Source: Armatimonadota bacterium | GTDB lineage: Bacteria > Armatimonadota > Fimbriimonadia > Fimbriimonadales > Fimbriimonadaceae | DNA length: 64,000 nucleotides | Direction of reading: 5' to 3' | Assembly (NCBI GenBank): GCA_018268375.1 | Contig: JAFDWS010000006.1 | Span: 124,001-188,000, forward strand | Shown: positions 1-8,072 of the stretch, piece by piece | Numbering within the stretch: the first letter of the stretch is position 1 | Layout: every line of letters starts with the position of its first letter | The notes under the pieces: generated by a model | Database searches by the model: none | What the model saw: only the letters and a program-made list of their open reading frames with translations | Told to the model about the DNA's origin: nothing | Translations under genes and position numbers: made by a program

Positions 1-1
1 T

Positions 2-817
2 TCGTCCGAGTGGCTGGTTCCGATCTACGAAGAGTTTGCGGCGATGTACGACTTCGACGCCGTGCACCACGACTATGTCCGCTATCCCGGTGACCTCGCA
101 CCCGACCAGTACTGCTTTTGCGACAGTTGCCTGCAGGCTTTGCCCGAATGGGCCGGCTACACGAACCCCGTGTTTCTCGACGAGCCCTTTGACCACGCGC
201 TCTATGACCGCGAATACCTTGAAGCACATTGGGAACAGTCTCCGCGTGTGCTGCCCGCCTATTGGGAGCGACTGAACCGAGCGGAGCGTTCGCGCTTTCT
301 GTTGGAGGGCTCCTTCTTCCGTTATGGTCGGCAGGACTTGGACTACTTCTACTATCAGTTCCGGAAGAACGCGATCAGGCGATTCGTCGACGCAGCCCGG
401 GCCAAATGCCTGTCGGCAAGACCATCGATCCAGGTCTCAGCGGCGGTCTTCAAGAATCCCATTCACAGCGCCCGATTTATCGGCCAAGCTTGGAACGAGT
501 GGGCGGGTGCGGTCGACACGATGATCCCGATGGATTATCGCGACCACTACCCCGGCACCATGGAGAATTACCTAGGCCTTCTCCGCGAGACCATCGGTCG
601 CCAGAAGTGCTGGTCGAGCGAGGCAGGCGCTTCGAGGTACCTGACTGGTTTCGCGTTGTGGCCCCTCGTCCGTGGCGGGGAACTTGAGTCGAACCGAAGC
701 TCACACCTGCGCCAGGTCGTCCAACTGGTGGAGTCCGAAAACGAAGAGGGCTGGGTGATGTTCTGCCTTGGCGACCTCGTCCGCTATGACCTCTGGAAGG
801 CCGTCGGAGCCGCCTGA
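2..817 (+). CDS. Glycosyl-hydrolase-like GHL10 (DUF187-type) protein, 5' truncated by the window
   Basis: The reading frame is open from base 2, and the codons before the first ATG (base 44) read sensibly (WLVPIYEEFAAMYDFDAVHH), so the gene starts outside the window; 271 residues are visible. The HHDYVRYPG segment followed by CFCDSC and later GAVDTMIPMDY resembles the TIM-barrel core of the hypothetical glycosyl hydrolase-like 10 group, which is thought to act on carbohydrates. No biochemistry can be inferred beyond that. Its TGA is followed directly by the GTG of the next gene, so the two are probably cotranscribed. The family call is moderately sure; the substrate is unknown. Confidence 0.6.
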   Translation, partial: SSEWLVPIYEEFAAMYDFDAVHHDYVRYPGDLAPDQYCFCDSCLQALPEWAGYTNPVFLDEPFDHALYDREYLEAHWEQSPRVLPAYWERLNRAERSRFLLEGSFFRYGRQDLDYFYYQFRKNAIRRFVDAARAKCLSARPSIQVSAAVFKNPIHSARFIGQAWNEWAGAVDTMIPMDYRDHYPGTMENYLGLLRETIGRQKCWSSEAGASRYLTGFALWPLVRGGELESNRSSHLRQVVQLVESENEEGWVMFCLGDLVRYDLWKAVGAA

Positions 818-1216
818 GTGAGGGCGAAACTCAAAGCGGTCAGCGAGATTGTCTTTTGGGTGAAGGACGTTGAAGCCGCCAAGGATTGGTACGAACAGCG
901 CTTCGAATTAGAACTCGGCTACTACTCTGTCGGGCAATATGCCTTCTTAAAAGCGGAGTCCTTCACCATCGCCTTGTTCAATCCCGCAGATCCGGGGAGC
1001 GACTTGAGCAAGGCCTACCTCGCTCACACCGGTGGAATGCGGGGAGACCTCTATCACGTCGCCCTCCAAGTGGAGCCCGGCGACCTCGACAGCTGCGCGG
1101 CCGCCATCGCAGGAAGTGGCACGCCCGTGTCAGACCTCGTCACCTTTGATTCGGGCCAGCGGTCGTACTACTTCGAAGACCTCGATGGCCACTACATCGA
1201 ACTTACTGACCGCTGA
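818..1216 (+). CDS. VOC (glyoxalase/bleomycin-resistance/dioxygenase) superfamily protein
   Basis: A 132-residue cytoplasmic protein of the usual single-module VOC length. It opens with SEIVFWVKDVEAAKDWYEQR, the typical first beta-alpha unit, has a mid-protein YHVALQV strand with a candidate metal-ligand His, and ends with YYFEDLDGHYIEL, where the last Glu is the usual metal ligand. The start is GTG immediately after the upstream stop with no gap, which suggests translational coupling. Such proteins form dimers with metal-dependent isomerase, lyase or dioxygenase activity, or bind drugs. Which applies here cannot be told from sequence. Confidence 0.8.
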   Translation: MRAKLKAVSEIVFWVKDVEAAKDWYEQRFELELGYYSVGQYAFLKAESFTIALFNPADPGSDLSKAYLAHTGGMRGDLYHVALQVEPGDLDSCAAAIAGSGTPVSDLVTFDSGQRSYYFEDLDGHYIELTDR

Positions 1217-1229
1217 CGACGCGGACGTC

Positions 1230-1235
1230 TAAACT
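1230..1235 (+). promoter_or_regulatory. Candidate -10 box TAAACT, 9 nt before the ATG at 1245
   Basis: A TAnnnT hexamer lies 9 nt upstream of the start, with no Shine-Dalgarno sequence between. It belongs to a recurring pattern in this window. No clear -35 is seen. Confidence 0.4.
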
Positions 1236-1244
1236 ATCCCTATC

Positions 1245-3329
1245 ATGCCTTTCCTCCGTTGGAGCTCCATCTTGCTTTGCCTCTTGACCGTCTTGCTGGA
1301 GCGCGAGGCCCTTGCTCAAGATCCAGTACTTGAACACTACTGGCGACCCGGAGCGTTCCTGACGTCCCAGTACCCAGTCGAGCTTCCCAAGGATTCGGCA
1401 GGCAAGAAGAGTTTGGTCGTGAAGGCAAACGGAAGGAGCTACCTCCGTTTCCAGAAGATCTCAGGCGGCTACGCCTTCACCTGCCAATACGGAACAAGCA
1501 ATCCGAACGAGATGTTCGTGGCCGACTTCGGAAAGGACGGCAGAACTGAGGTCGTTGTGCGGGACGATTTTGGTTGGGAGATGTACGACTCTGCAACCGG
1601 AGCCGACGTCGGGGCATTTCCGAGCAGGTTCCTTGGGTACTACCTGAATGGAACTGTCGCCGATGTCGATGGAGACGGCACCCTTGAGCACGTGTCAAAT
1701 GGGCCCACGCTACTCATTCGTGACGCTTTAAATGGCTCCATCCAATACGACCATGACTTCGGCTTTGCCTTTCTGGGCCAAGTTATCGCAAATGTGGACG
1801 GTGATCCTTGGCCAGAGATCATGGTGTCCAATGGCTTTGGGAGCTTCTTGATCCTTGATGGTCGGTCGCGGGCGATCCAACGACAGATGGACGTTCCACT
1901 GACTGCAAAGACGTTCCTTGACATTGATGGGGACGGCAAGGCAGAGATGCTTTCGTTTGAAAACCCTCTCGGGACGATGACAGCTTGGGACCTGGACACT
2001 GGGATCGTCAAGTTTCACCGTAGCGTCCAATTCGGGACGAGAGCGGTCGCGGCCGGGCACCTGCTTGGGAACGGCCTTTCGCAGATCGCTTTGGGCAACC
2101 CGTCGATGAGCATTGACCTGTTCGACGGGAGAAACGGCCAGCTAATAAAGACCATTCCACCGGCAGTGCCTTCTCCAGACTCACTGGTGGCCAGCGACCT
2201 TGATGGCGATGGACACGACGAACTTGTCGTGACCGGGGGCGACGAGTTCGGCTTCCAGAGGACTGTTGTTCTGGACATTGCCAAAGGCCTTGTCGAATGG
2301 CGGTCGGACAGGAGTTTCGATCAGAGACCCGCCGTAGATTCAGTTGACGTCGACGGGGATGGGATTCTGGAATTGCTCGTCGGGCACCAGTCGACGACTC
2401 CTGGGGTGGCCCAAATCGCGAGCTATGACGTCCGGAACCGCCGTCTCAATCGCGTCTATGACACGGGCTCGACTTTGTTCTGTCATGCGTCCAGCATTGT
2501 TCACGCGAATGTAGACAGTGATCCCGGCCCAGAGATCTTCGCAAACTACCGCACTTCACAGGGATGGGGCGTCGCGTGCATCGACGCCAGGACGGGCGTT
2601 CGGCAATGGAAGAGTCAGCCGTTTCAAGCGTACGGTACATGGGACCTTGCTGCGGGCGATCTGAACGGCGATGGCAAACCCGAGGTCGCCATGTACTTCT
2701 TCAGCACTGACCCTAAGGTCGATCAAGTCAGAGTGTTCAATGGAGCGACTGGCGGCTTGATGTGGACTCGCACGGTCGCAAGCGATCTAGGAGTCCTGAG
2801 CAGGCGCTTGTTCATCGCCAACGTCGACGGAGACCCGCAAAGCGAGTTGATCGTCGGAACGGGCGAAGCATGGATGGTGTTCGACGGGAAGACGCAAGCT
2901 GTCACCAAATTCGGCGCCCCAGATGGAGTTACTGCCGTCACCGTGGCGGACGTCGACCAAGACGGCAGGTCAGAGGCTGTGTGCTCCCTCAATAATGACG
3001 GGCGCGTGACCGCGTTCCGTTTGACGGACGGTAGCGCGATGACGAACCTGGCTCAACTCGGCCAGTTGTTCCATGGTCAGGCGGAGGCATTGTTGATCCG
3101 AGACGTCGCGGGGACACCTAAACTTGACGTCGTCGCGATCTCAAGAAGCTCCTTGGGATTGAGCACTGTGACCAACAGGGGACAGAGGCCCTACCAGGTC
3201 GCTCGTGACTTTGTTGGCCAGGGAGAGGACAGCCAAAAGATCGTCTCGCTCGGCTCGCTAGGAACGGCCGGCAGTGAGTTCATCGCTTTTGGGGCAGTGC
3301 CCTTCGATGTCTACGAGATCAAGCGCTGA
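1245..3329 (+). CDS. Secreted FG-GAP/VCBS beta-propeller repeat protein
   Basis: A 694-residue protein. A hydrophobic N-terminus ending near LAQ at residues 24-26 looks like a signal peptide. The rest carries repeated Asp-rich calcium-loop motifs such as DVDGDGTLEH, DIDGDGKAEM, DLDGDGHDEL, DVDGDGILEL, DLNGDGKPEV and DVDQDGRSEA, the hallmark of FG-GAP blades of integrin-like beta-propellers. No enzymatic domain is apparent, so it is probably an extracellular binding or structural protein; its ligand is unknown. Its TGA abuts the stop codon of the convergent downstream gene with no bases between. Confidence 0.8.
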   Translation: MPFLRWSSILLCLLTVLLEREALAQDPVLEHYWRPGAFLTSQYPVELPKDSAGKKSLVVKANGRSYLRFQKISGGYAFTCQYGTSNPNEMFVADFGKDGRTEVVVRDDFGWEMYDSATGADVGAFPSRFLGYYLNGTVADVDGDGTLEHVSNGPTLLIRDALNGSIQYDHDFGFAFLGQVIANVDGDPWPEIMVSNGFGSFLILDGRSRAIQRQMDVPLTAKTFLDIDGDGKAEMLSFENPLGTMTAWDLDTGIVKFHRSVQFGTRAVAAGHLLGNGLSQIALGNPSMSIDLFDGRNGQLIKTIPPAVPSPDSLVASDLDGDGHDELVVTGGDEFGFQRTVVLDIAKGLVEWRSDRSFDQRPAVDSVDVDGDGILELLVGHQSTTPGVAQIASYDVRNRRLNRVYDTGSTLFCHASSIVHANVDSDPGPEIFANYRTSQGWGVACIDARTGVRQWKSQPFQAYGTWDLAAGDLNGDGKPEVAMYFFSTDPKVDQVRVFNGATGGLMWTRTVASDLGVLSRRLFIANVDGDPQSELIVGTGEAWMVFDGKTQAVTKFGAPDGVTAVTVADVDQDGRSEAVCSLNNDGRVTAFRLTDGSAMTNLAQLGQLFHGQAEALLIRDVAGTPKLDVVAISRSSLGLSTVTNRGQRPYQVARDFVGQGEDSQKIVSLGSLGTAGSEFIAFGAVPFDVYEIKR

Positions 3330-5342
3330 TCATCGGCCCTCGAGAAGCATGGGCATGAAGACTCCGCCGACAACAGACCGTGCCCTGAACCCCACGCACT
3401 TCGCAGACTTCGTGTCGAACCAATCGGTCAGGGGGACGCGGTCTGGCGTCTCGTTCATCCACTTGTAAAGCGGGGCCATGATGGCCTCGAAGTCCCTATG
3501 GTTGGTCGCAAGGCAAGCGGTCCAGACGGTCCAGTCCAACTTGGTGTATGTCGCCCGGCTGTCGAGAGGAAGGCCGTAGGTGTTCTGGTGCTTCAGGTAC
3601 CAGACGACCTCCTTTTCGTAGACTTCCCGGGGGAACAGCCCGAGCCCGAGGACCCTGTCCCAGACCAAGTTGTACTTTTGACTCCAAGTGCCTGGCTTAT
3701 CGAAGGCGAGTCGGTAGTGGTCACCGTCGTCAGCCATTCTCATCCAGTCTTTGACGAATCCCTTTGCAAGGTCGTGCCACTGCTTCGCTTCGTCGCTCTT
3801 GCCAAGCTGGCCGCACATCCGGCCATAGCAAGCCATAGCGACGATCGCTTTAACCGAAAGGTTGGCATTGTGGGCAAGGTGCCCGGCAAAGTCGTCGGTG
3901 CAGAGCTGATTGCCAGGGTCAACGCCGTATTGCCTCAGGTACTCGGCCCACTGAGTGAACTTGGGCCAGTACTTCTGGATCCAAGCCTTGTCACCACTCT
4001 TGTCGAGATAGGCAGCGGCCATGATGAGCATGTTTCCGCTCTCCTCGACTGGCATCTGGTCTTCTTCCGTCCGCTCCCCACCTCCATAGACCTGGCCGTT
4101 CGCCTTGGGATACGTTCCGAGGTCGTGGGGCGCGAACGGCCACTTCCAACGCGGCATGCTTGCGTACTGCATGATCGGCTCCATATTTGCCTTCGCGAGT
4201 TGTGGGTTGTACGCAAGGAAAATCGGGCAAGCGGGGTACATGACGTCGACGGTTCCGATGCATCCGTTGCTGAAGTTCTCCTTGCTGAACATAAGGAGCG
4301 TGCCGTCGATGTCCTTGACGATCTTGTGGGCGGCGAGGCACTGACGGTAGGCCAGCGTGGCGAGGTTGACGAAGTCCGGACCGAGGTTCCTCCACTCATC
4401 GGTCAACTTCTTCGCATAAGCTCGCTGAGGCTTTTCAGACCAGCGGTCCGACCAAAGCGACAAAGCATCGGCGTCATCACTGCGCCAAGCTGCTCGGAGG
4501 GGTCGGTTGAAATACTCGATAGAAAACTGATCGTCATATGCCAGGTGGAGTTGCGCGGCGCCAAGCAGGTCGCCCTGGACGGTAAAGCTGTCACTTCGCC
4601 AGGCCATGACCGGCCATCCGTCATATGCTGGCCGTGGTTGGCGAGTCTCGTCAGGGCCGAACTCCCCTTCGTCGGCGAAATGGCGACGCATTTCTTCGCT
4701 GGAGCCAAACCCGAGCTTGCCGCCGTGGGGGGCGAGATACAGCCGTCCCCAATCGATCCGGTGATCGTCACCGACGCGGTTGAGAGGAACGCCGCCTGAG
4801 TGCCACAACATGCCGACTTCGATGGGCTCCTTGCTCGAGCCCGCGTTGAGGCGACCCCACTCCACTTGTTGGCTGGGTTCGTTGACCACAAGTTCGCCCG
4901 AGCAATCTAGATAGGCCACACAAGTGTGAGCTTTGCCGTCGACGGACTCGAAGGAAACCTGGACGTAGGTGTCGCTACGTGAGCAATCTTCCGGCGATGA
5001 AACGTCCGCTCCAGACTCGAAGAAGACGGTCATCCTGACTCCTCCCGCCTTAAATGTGTATGTCGTCCCGACTGGATCCACCTTTACCGATTCTTGCTCT
5101 GCGGCCGGCACGTCCTCCAGTCCCCGCGACATCCACCGGTAGCACATCCCGTCCACCCTTACCATGCCGACCATCGCCTGGTTCTTACCGGTCCAGTGCT
5201 TAGTCCAGTCGTCTGTCAGCTTGTCGCTGAAGGACCAGATGGAAGTGTACGGATCATGCGTAACGAGGGGCACCGCGGGCGGGCGAAAGTGTTCTTGGTT
5301 CATGGCTAAGAGGGCTGCGAAGGTGGCGAGCACAGCCCCCAT
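3330..5342 (-). CDS. Secreted glutaminase-family (DUF4965/DUF5127/DUF1793) protein
   Basis: A 670-residue protein with a short hydrophobic N-terminus (GAVLATFAALLA), then HFRPPAVPLVTHDPYTSIWS, the typical opening of the fungal glutaminase A (gtaA) group. The middle contains KIVKDIDGTLLMFSKENFSN and the DVMYPACPIFLAYNP segment, and the six-hairpin C-terminal region contains ADDGDHYRLAFDKPGTWSQK. Family members are extracellular; GtaA hydrolyses glutamine, but many bacterial homologues sit beside glycosidases and may act on glycans. It starts 5 nt after the TetR stop, so the two are almost certainly one transcription unit. Confidence 0.75.
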   Translation of the reverse strand: MGAVLATFAALLAMNQEHFRPPAVPLVTHDPYTSIWSFSDKLTDDWTKHWTGKNQAMVGMVRVDGMCYRWMSRGLEDVPAAEQESVKVDPVGTTYTFKAGGVRMTVFFESGADVSSPEDCSRSDTYVQVSFESVDGKAHTCVAYLDCSGELVVNEPSQQVEWGRLNAGSSKEPIEVGMLWHSGGVPLNRVGDDHRIDWGRLYLAPHGGKLGFGSSEEMRRHFADEGEFGPDETRQPRPAYDGWPVMAWRSDSFTVQGDLLGAAQLHLAYDDQFSIEYFNRPLRAAWRSDDADALSLWSDRWSEKPQRAYAKKLTDEWRNLGPDFVNLATLAYRQCLAAHKIVKDIDGTLLMFSKENFSNGCIGTVDVMYPACPIFLAYNPQLAKANMEPIMQYASMPRWKWPFAPHDLGTYPKANGQVYGGGERTEEDQMPVEESGNMLIMAAAYLDKSGDKAWIQKYWPKFTQWAEYLRQYGVDPGNQLCTDDFAGHLAHNANLSVKAIVAMACYGRMCGQLGKSDEAKQWHDLAKGFVKDWMRMADDGDHYRLAFDKPGTWSQKYNLVWDRVLGLGLFPREVYEKEVVWYLKHQNTYGLPLDSRATYTKLDWTVWTACLATNHRDFEAIMAPLYKWMNETPDRVPLTDWFDTKSAKCVGFRARSVVGGVFMPMLLEGR

Positions 5343-5347
5343 TATGC

Positions 5348-5899
5348 CTAGCCGAACAGTGACTTCGTGACGTCTTCCAGCTTGGCCGCCGCGTTCAGTT
5401 GGCCGTCCAACATATGGTTGGCGAGGCCGAGTCCAAAGATCGTCGCCATGAGCAGTTCGGGGTCGTTATAAGGTGACTCACGCTTGGTGCGCGCCACCTT
5501 GAGCTGCGCAGCGTTGAGCTCTAGCCAGCTTGCCCACAAGGCCTTGACTTTCTTCCTCACCGAGGCATCGGCGATGCTCGCGACATAGAGGCCGGCAAGA
5601 ACCTTCACGAAGCGGCTCTGTTTGCGACAATAGGCCTCCGCCAAGGCGATCTCGTTCTCGATTTTTTCGCGTGCGGTGCTCGCACCTTCTTGGAAGCGGC
5701 CACGGTCTTCGAGCAAGATTTGCTGCGCATACTCGGCGACGCCAGCGATGAGGTCGGCCCGGGTGCGGAAATAGTAGTGCACGGTCGCGTGGTTCACACC
5801 GATCTCCGCCGCCACGGTGCGTGCGTGCACCTCCTCCAACCCTTTGGTGCCCATGAGACCATATGCGGTGACGAGAATCTCTTGGCGGCGATCCTTCAT
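5348..5899 (-). CDS. TetR/AcrR family transcriptional regulator
   Basis: A 183-residue protein of typical TetR length. Residues 1-50 form the N-terminal helix-turn-helix, with the recognition-helix signature VNHATVHYYFRTRADLI. The remaining helices would form the ligand-binding and dimerisation domain. The ATG at 5899 is preceded at 6 nt by CAGAAT, a near match to the window's recurring -10-like box. It lies directly upstream of the glutaminase-like gene (5 nt) and divergent from alr, so it probably controls its own operon. Two imperfect 12-mers in the divergent region (5912 and 5935) could be operators. The inducer is unknown. Confidence 0.85.
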   Translation of the reverse strand: MKDRRQEILVTAYGLMGTKGLEEVHARTVAAEIGVNHATVHYYFRTRADLIAGVAEYAQQILLEDRGRFQEGASTAREKIENEIALAEAYCRKQSRFVKVLAGLYVASIADASVRKKVKALWASWLELNAAQLKVARTKRESPYNDPELLMATIFGLGLANHMLDGQLNAAAKLEDVTKSLFG

Positions 5900-5956
5900 G
5901 TCGCCATTCTGACCTCATGGTGGGATTCTTGTCAACCTTGTGGTGACGACCTAGCT

Positions 5957-7093
5957 ATGCAGGGGTGGTTTCGGGCCACAATCAAACTCTTGCAGCCGTA
6001 TCCACGGACTTGGGTCGACATAGACCTTCCGAGCCTGGCTCATAACCTCCAGGTCGTGCGCACACGTATCGACGACCCTGGCGTGGCCGTCGCTTTGGTC
6101 ACGAAAGCAGACGCCTATGGCCATGGCCTTGTTCCCATCAGTCGGTACGCGCTCCGGAACGGCGCAGACTGGGCAGCGGTGGCCACCGTCCAGGAAGGGA
6201 TCGCGTTGCGCGACGCTGGCGTCGACGCGCCCATCATGGCCCTCTCGCCGATCCTCGACATCGAGGCAGAGCAAGCCGTCTTCTACGATTTGGACGTTCT
6301 GACCGAGAACGTCGAGACCGCGTATGCGATGGACGCCGCCTCCCAAGCCGTGGGCAAGACGGCGCGTGTCCACCTCAAGGTTGACACCGGACTTCATCGC
6401 TTCGGCGCGGATTGGCGCTCAAGCGTCGCCTTGGCGAAAAGGCTTAAGGAGTTCTCCCACATCAACCTTTGCGGGATCGTGCAGCACTTCGCTGACAGTT
6501 CACGCGACCACGAGTTCACGCTCCTGCAGATCAAGCGGTGGGAGGAGACGCTCGAGGCGATGACCGCGGCTGGCATCCACTTCGAATTTGTGCAAGCGGC
6601 GAACAGTGCTGGAACGATCAAGTATCCCCAGTCACGCGGCAACTTAGTGAGGGTCGGCATCATCGGTTACGGCATCGACCCCTTTAACCTCTTGGAGGGT
6701 GAAGCTCGCCCTGTTTTGCGATGGACGGCCCGGGTGACCGCGCTCAGGCGAGCCGCAGCAGGCGACAAGGTTGGATATTCAGGAACCTTTACTTTGCAGA
6801 GAGACAGTGTCTTGGCCACGGTCGGAGCTGGCTACGGTGACGGCTATCCTCGCACGCTCAGCAGCAAGGGATTGGTCGAAATCCGGAACAAACAGGCTCA
6901 AGTCCTTGGTCTGGTCTGCATGGACCAGATCATCGTCGACGTGACTGACGCACCCGGCGCGGCGATCGGAGACGAGGTCCTGCTGATTGGCGATTCGGTC
7001 CAAGTCCCGCTGCTCGCCACGTTGGCCGACACGAACTCTCATGAGATCGTCACCCGGATCATGTCCCGGGTTCCAAGGCGCTACCACTACTAG
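5957..7093 (+). CDS. alr: Alanine racemase
   Basis: A PLP enzyme converting L-alanine to D-alanine for peptidoglycan. It has 378 residues, the normal length. VTKADAYGHG carries the PLP-binding Lys50, and GYSGTF carries the second catalytic base Tyr274. RTWVDIDLPSLAHNL is the usual first strand of the TIM barrel, and the C-terminal beta domain includes GAGYGDGYPR and VCMDQIIVDV. The ATG at 5957 was chosen because longer in-frame starts would run through the divergent TetR gene. Its TAG stop shares a CTAG palindrome with the stop of the convergent dehydrogenase gene. Confidence 0.95.
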   Translation: MQGWFRATIKLLQPYPRTWVDIDLPSLAHNLQVVRTRIDDPGVAVALVTKADAYGHGLVPISRYALRNGADWAAVATVQEGIALRDAGVDAPIMALSPILDIEAEQAVFYDLDVLTENVETAYAMDAASQAVGKTARVHLKVDTGLHRFGADWRSSVALAKRLKEFSHINLCGIVQHFADSSRDHEFTLLQIKRWEETLEAMTAAGIHFEFVQAANSAGTIKYPQSRGNLVRVGIIGYGIDPFNLLEGEARPVLRWTARVTALRRAAAGDKVGYSGTFTLQRDSVLATVGAGYGDGYPRTLSSKGLVEIRNKQAQVLGLVCMDQIIVDVTDAPGAAIGDEVLLIGDSVQVPLLATLADTNSHEIVTRIMSRVPRRYHY

Positions 7094-8043
7094 TTGACGG
7101 CGTTGGGCGCCATTCCGGTGGCCATGAATTCCTTGACGATCCGGACTGTTTCGGCCGCGACCGCCTCCTGCGCTTGCTCTGTGCTTGCGCCAATATGGTG
7201 CGTACAGTAGACACCGGGGAGATTCCGCAACTCGCCGTCGTACTCGCCTTCTCCACCAGTTGGTTCGTTCTCGAAGACGTCGAGTCCAGCGCGAATCTTG
7301 CCCGACTTCACCGCAGCGACGAGCGCGGTTTGGTCAACGAGCTCTGCCCGGCTCGTGTTCACGAAGAGCGCCCCCTGCTTCATGGCAGCAAAGAACGGCC
7401 CACCCACGAGACCCTTCGTCTCGGGCCGCAAGGAGGAGTGCACCGAGACAATGTCAGACCTTGCTGCGAGGTCCTCCATTGAAGCCGCCCGACTGACACC
7501 AAAGTTCGACGCGTCCGCGTCGGTCATCCATGTGCTATGGGCCAAAACGTTCATACCGAACGCCTTGGCACGTGGCACCATCTCTTGGCCGATCATGCCC
7601 ATTCCCACGAGCCCTAGTGTGCAGCCGTAAATGCCCTTTGCCTTGCTATAAGTCTTCTTGTTCCAGCGGCCAGACCGCAGGTCGTTGACGTTGTCGGGGA
7701 TGAACCGGTCGAGCGCCAAGATGAGCCCGAAAGCGAGCTCGGCCACTGCTTGGGCGTTCTTTCCAGGGCAGTTGCAGACTTTGATCCCGTTCTTAGTCGC
7801 GGTCGCTACGTCGATCGTGTTGTAGCCCGCTCCGGCGCGGATGATCACTTTGATCGGTGAACCCTCGAACATAGCGCCTTCGACTTTGGTTCCGCGCACG
7901 ATCAGGATTTCTGGCCCATGCTGCCGGATCGCCTCGCCCAGGGCATCCCCCTGCAGGTCAGGCTCACTGATAACCTCGCAACCAAGGGCAGCAAGCCCAT
8001 CCAAACCGCTTTCCTCGAACTTGTCCGCCACCAGAACGCGCAT
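7090..8043 (-). CDS. D-2-hydroxyacid (D-3-phosphoglycerate-type) dehydrogenase
   Basis: A 317-residue NAD-dependent dehydrogenase. The GLVGMGMIGQ dinucleotide-binding motif follows the N-terminal substrate-domain half, and the catalytic triad positions are visible as Arg in NTSRAELVD, Glu in DVFENEP and His in THHIGAS. This is the short form without the C-terminal ACT/ASB regulatory domains of classical SerA. It may oxidise 3-phosphoglycerate for serine synthesis, but glyoxylate or hydroxypyruvate reductases look alike. No SD is seen; a TAAAAT box lies 6 nt before the ATG. Confidence 0.88.
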   Translation of the reverse strand: MRVLVADKFEESGLDGLAALGCEVISEPDLQGDALGEAIRQHGPEILIVRGTKVEGAMFEGSPIKVIIRAGAGYNTIDVATATKNGIKVCNCPGKNAQAVAELAFGLILALDRFIPDNVNDLRSGRWNKKTYSKAKGIYGCTLGLVGMGMIGQEMVPRAKAFGMNVLAHSTWMTDADASNFGVSRAASMEDLAARSDIVSVHSSLRPETKGLVGGPFFAAMKQGALFVNTSRAELVDQTALVAAVKSGKIRAGLDVFENEPTGGEGEYDGELRNLPGVYCTHHIGASTEQAQEAVAAETVRIVKEFMATGMAPNAVN

Positions 8044-8049
8044 GGCGGC

Positions 8050-8055
8050 ATTTTA
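8050..8055 (-). promoter_or_regulatory. Candidate -10 box TAAAAT, 6 nt before the dehydrogenase start
   Basis: A near-consensus -10 hexamer whose expected transcription start coincides with the start codon at 8043, so the mRNA would be leaderless. Confidence 0.45.
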
Positions 8056-8072
8056 CGCCTTTCGGCCGGAGG

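Noticed and set aside
3498..4799. A 433-codon frame on the plus strand
   Set aside because: It is antisense to the glutaminase-like gene, lacks recognisable motifs and shows the mirrored codon bias expected of a high-GC shadow frame.
5690..5956. Longer N-terminus for alanine racemase
   Set aside because: It is antisense to TetR and shows no similarity to racemases.
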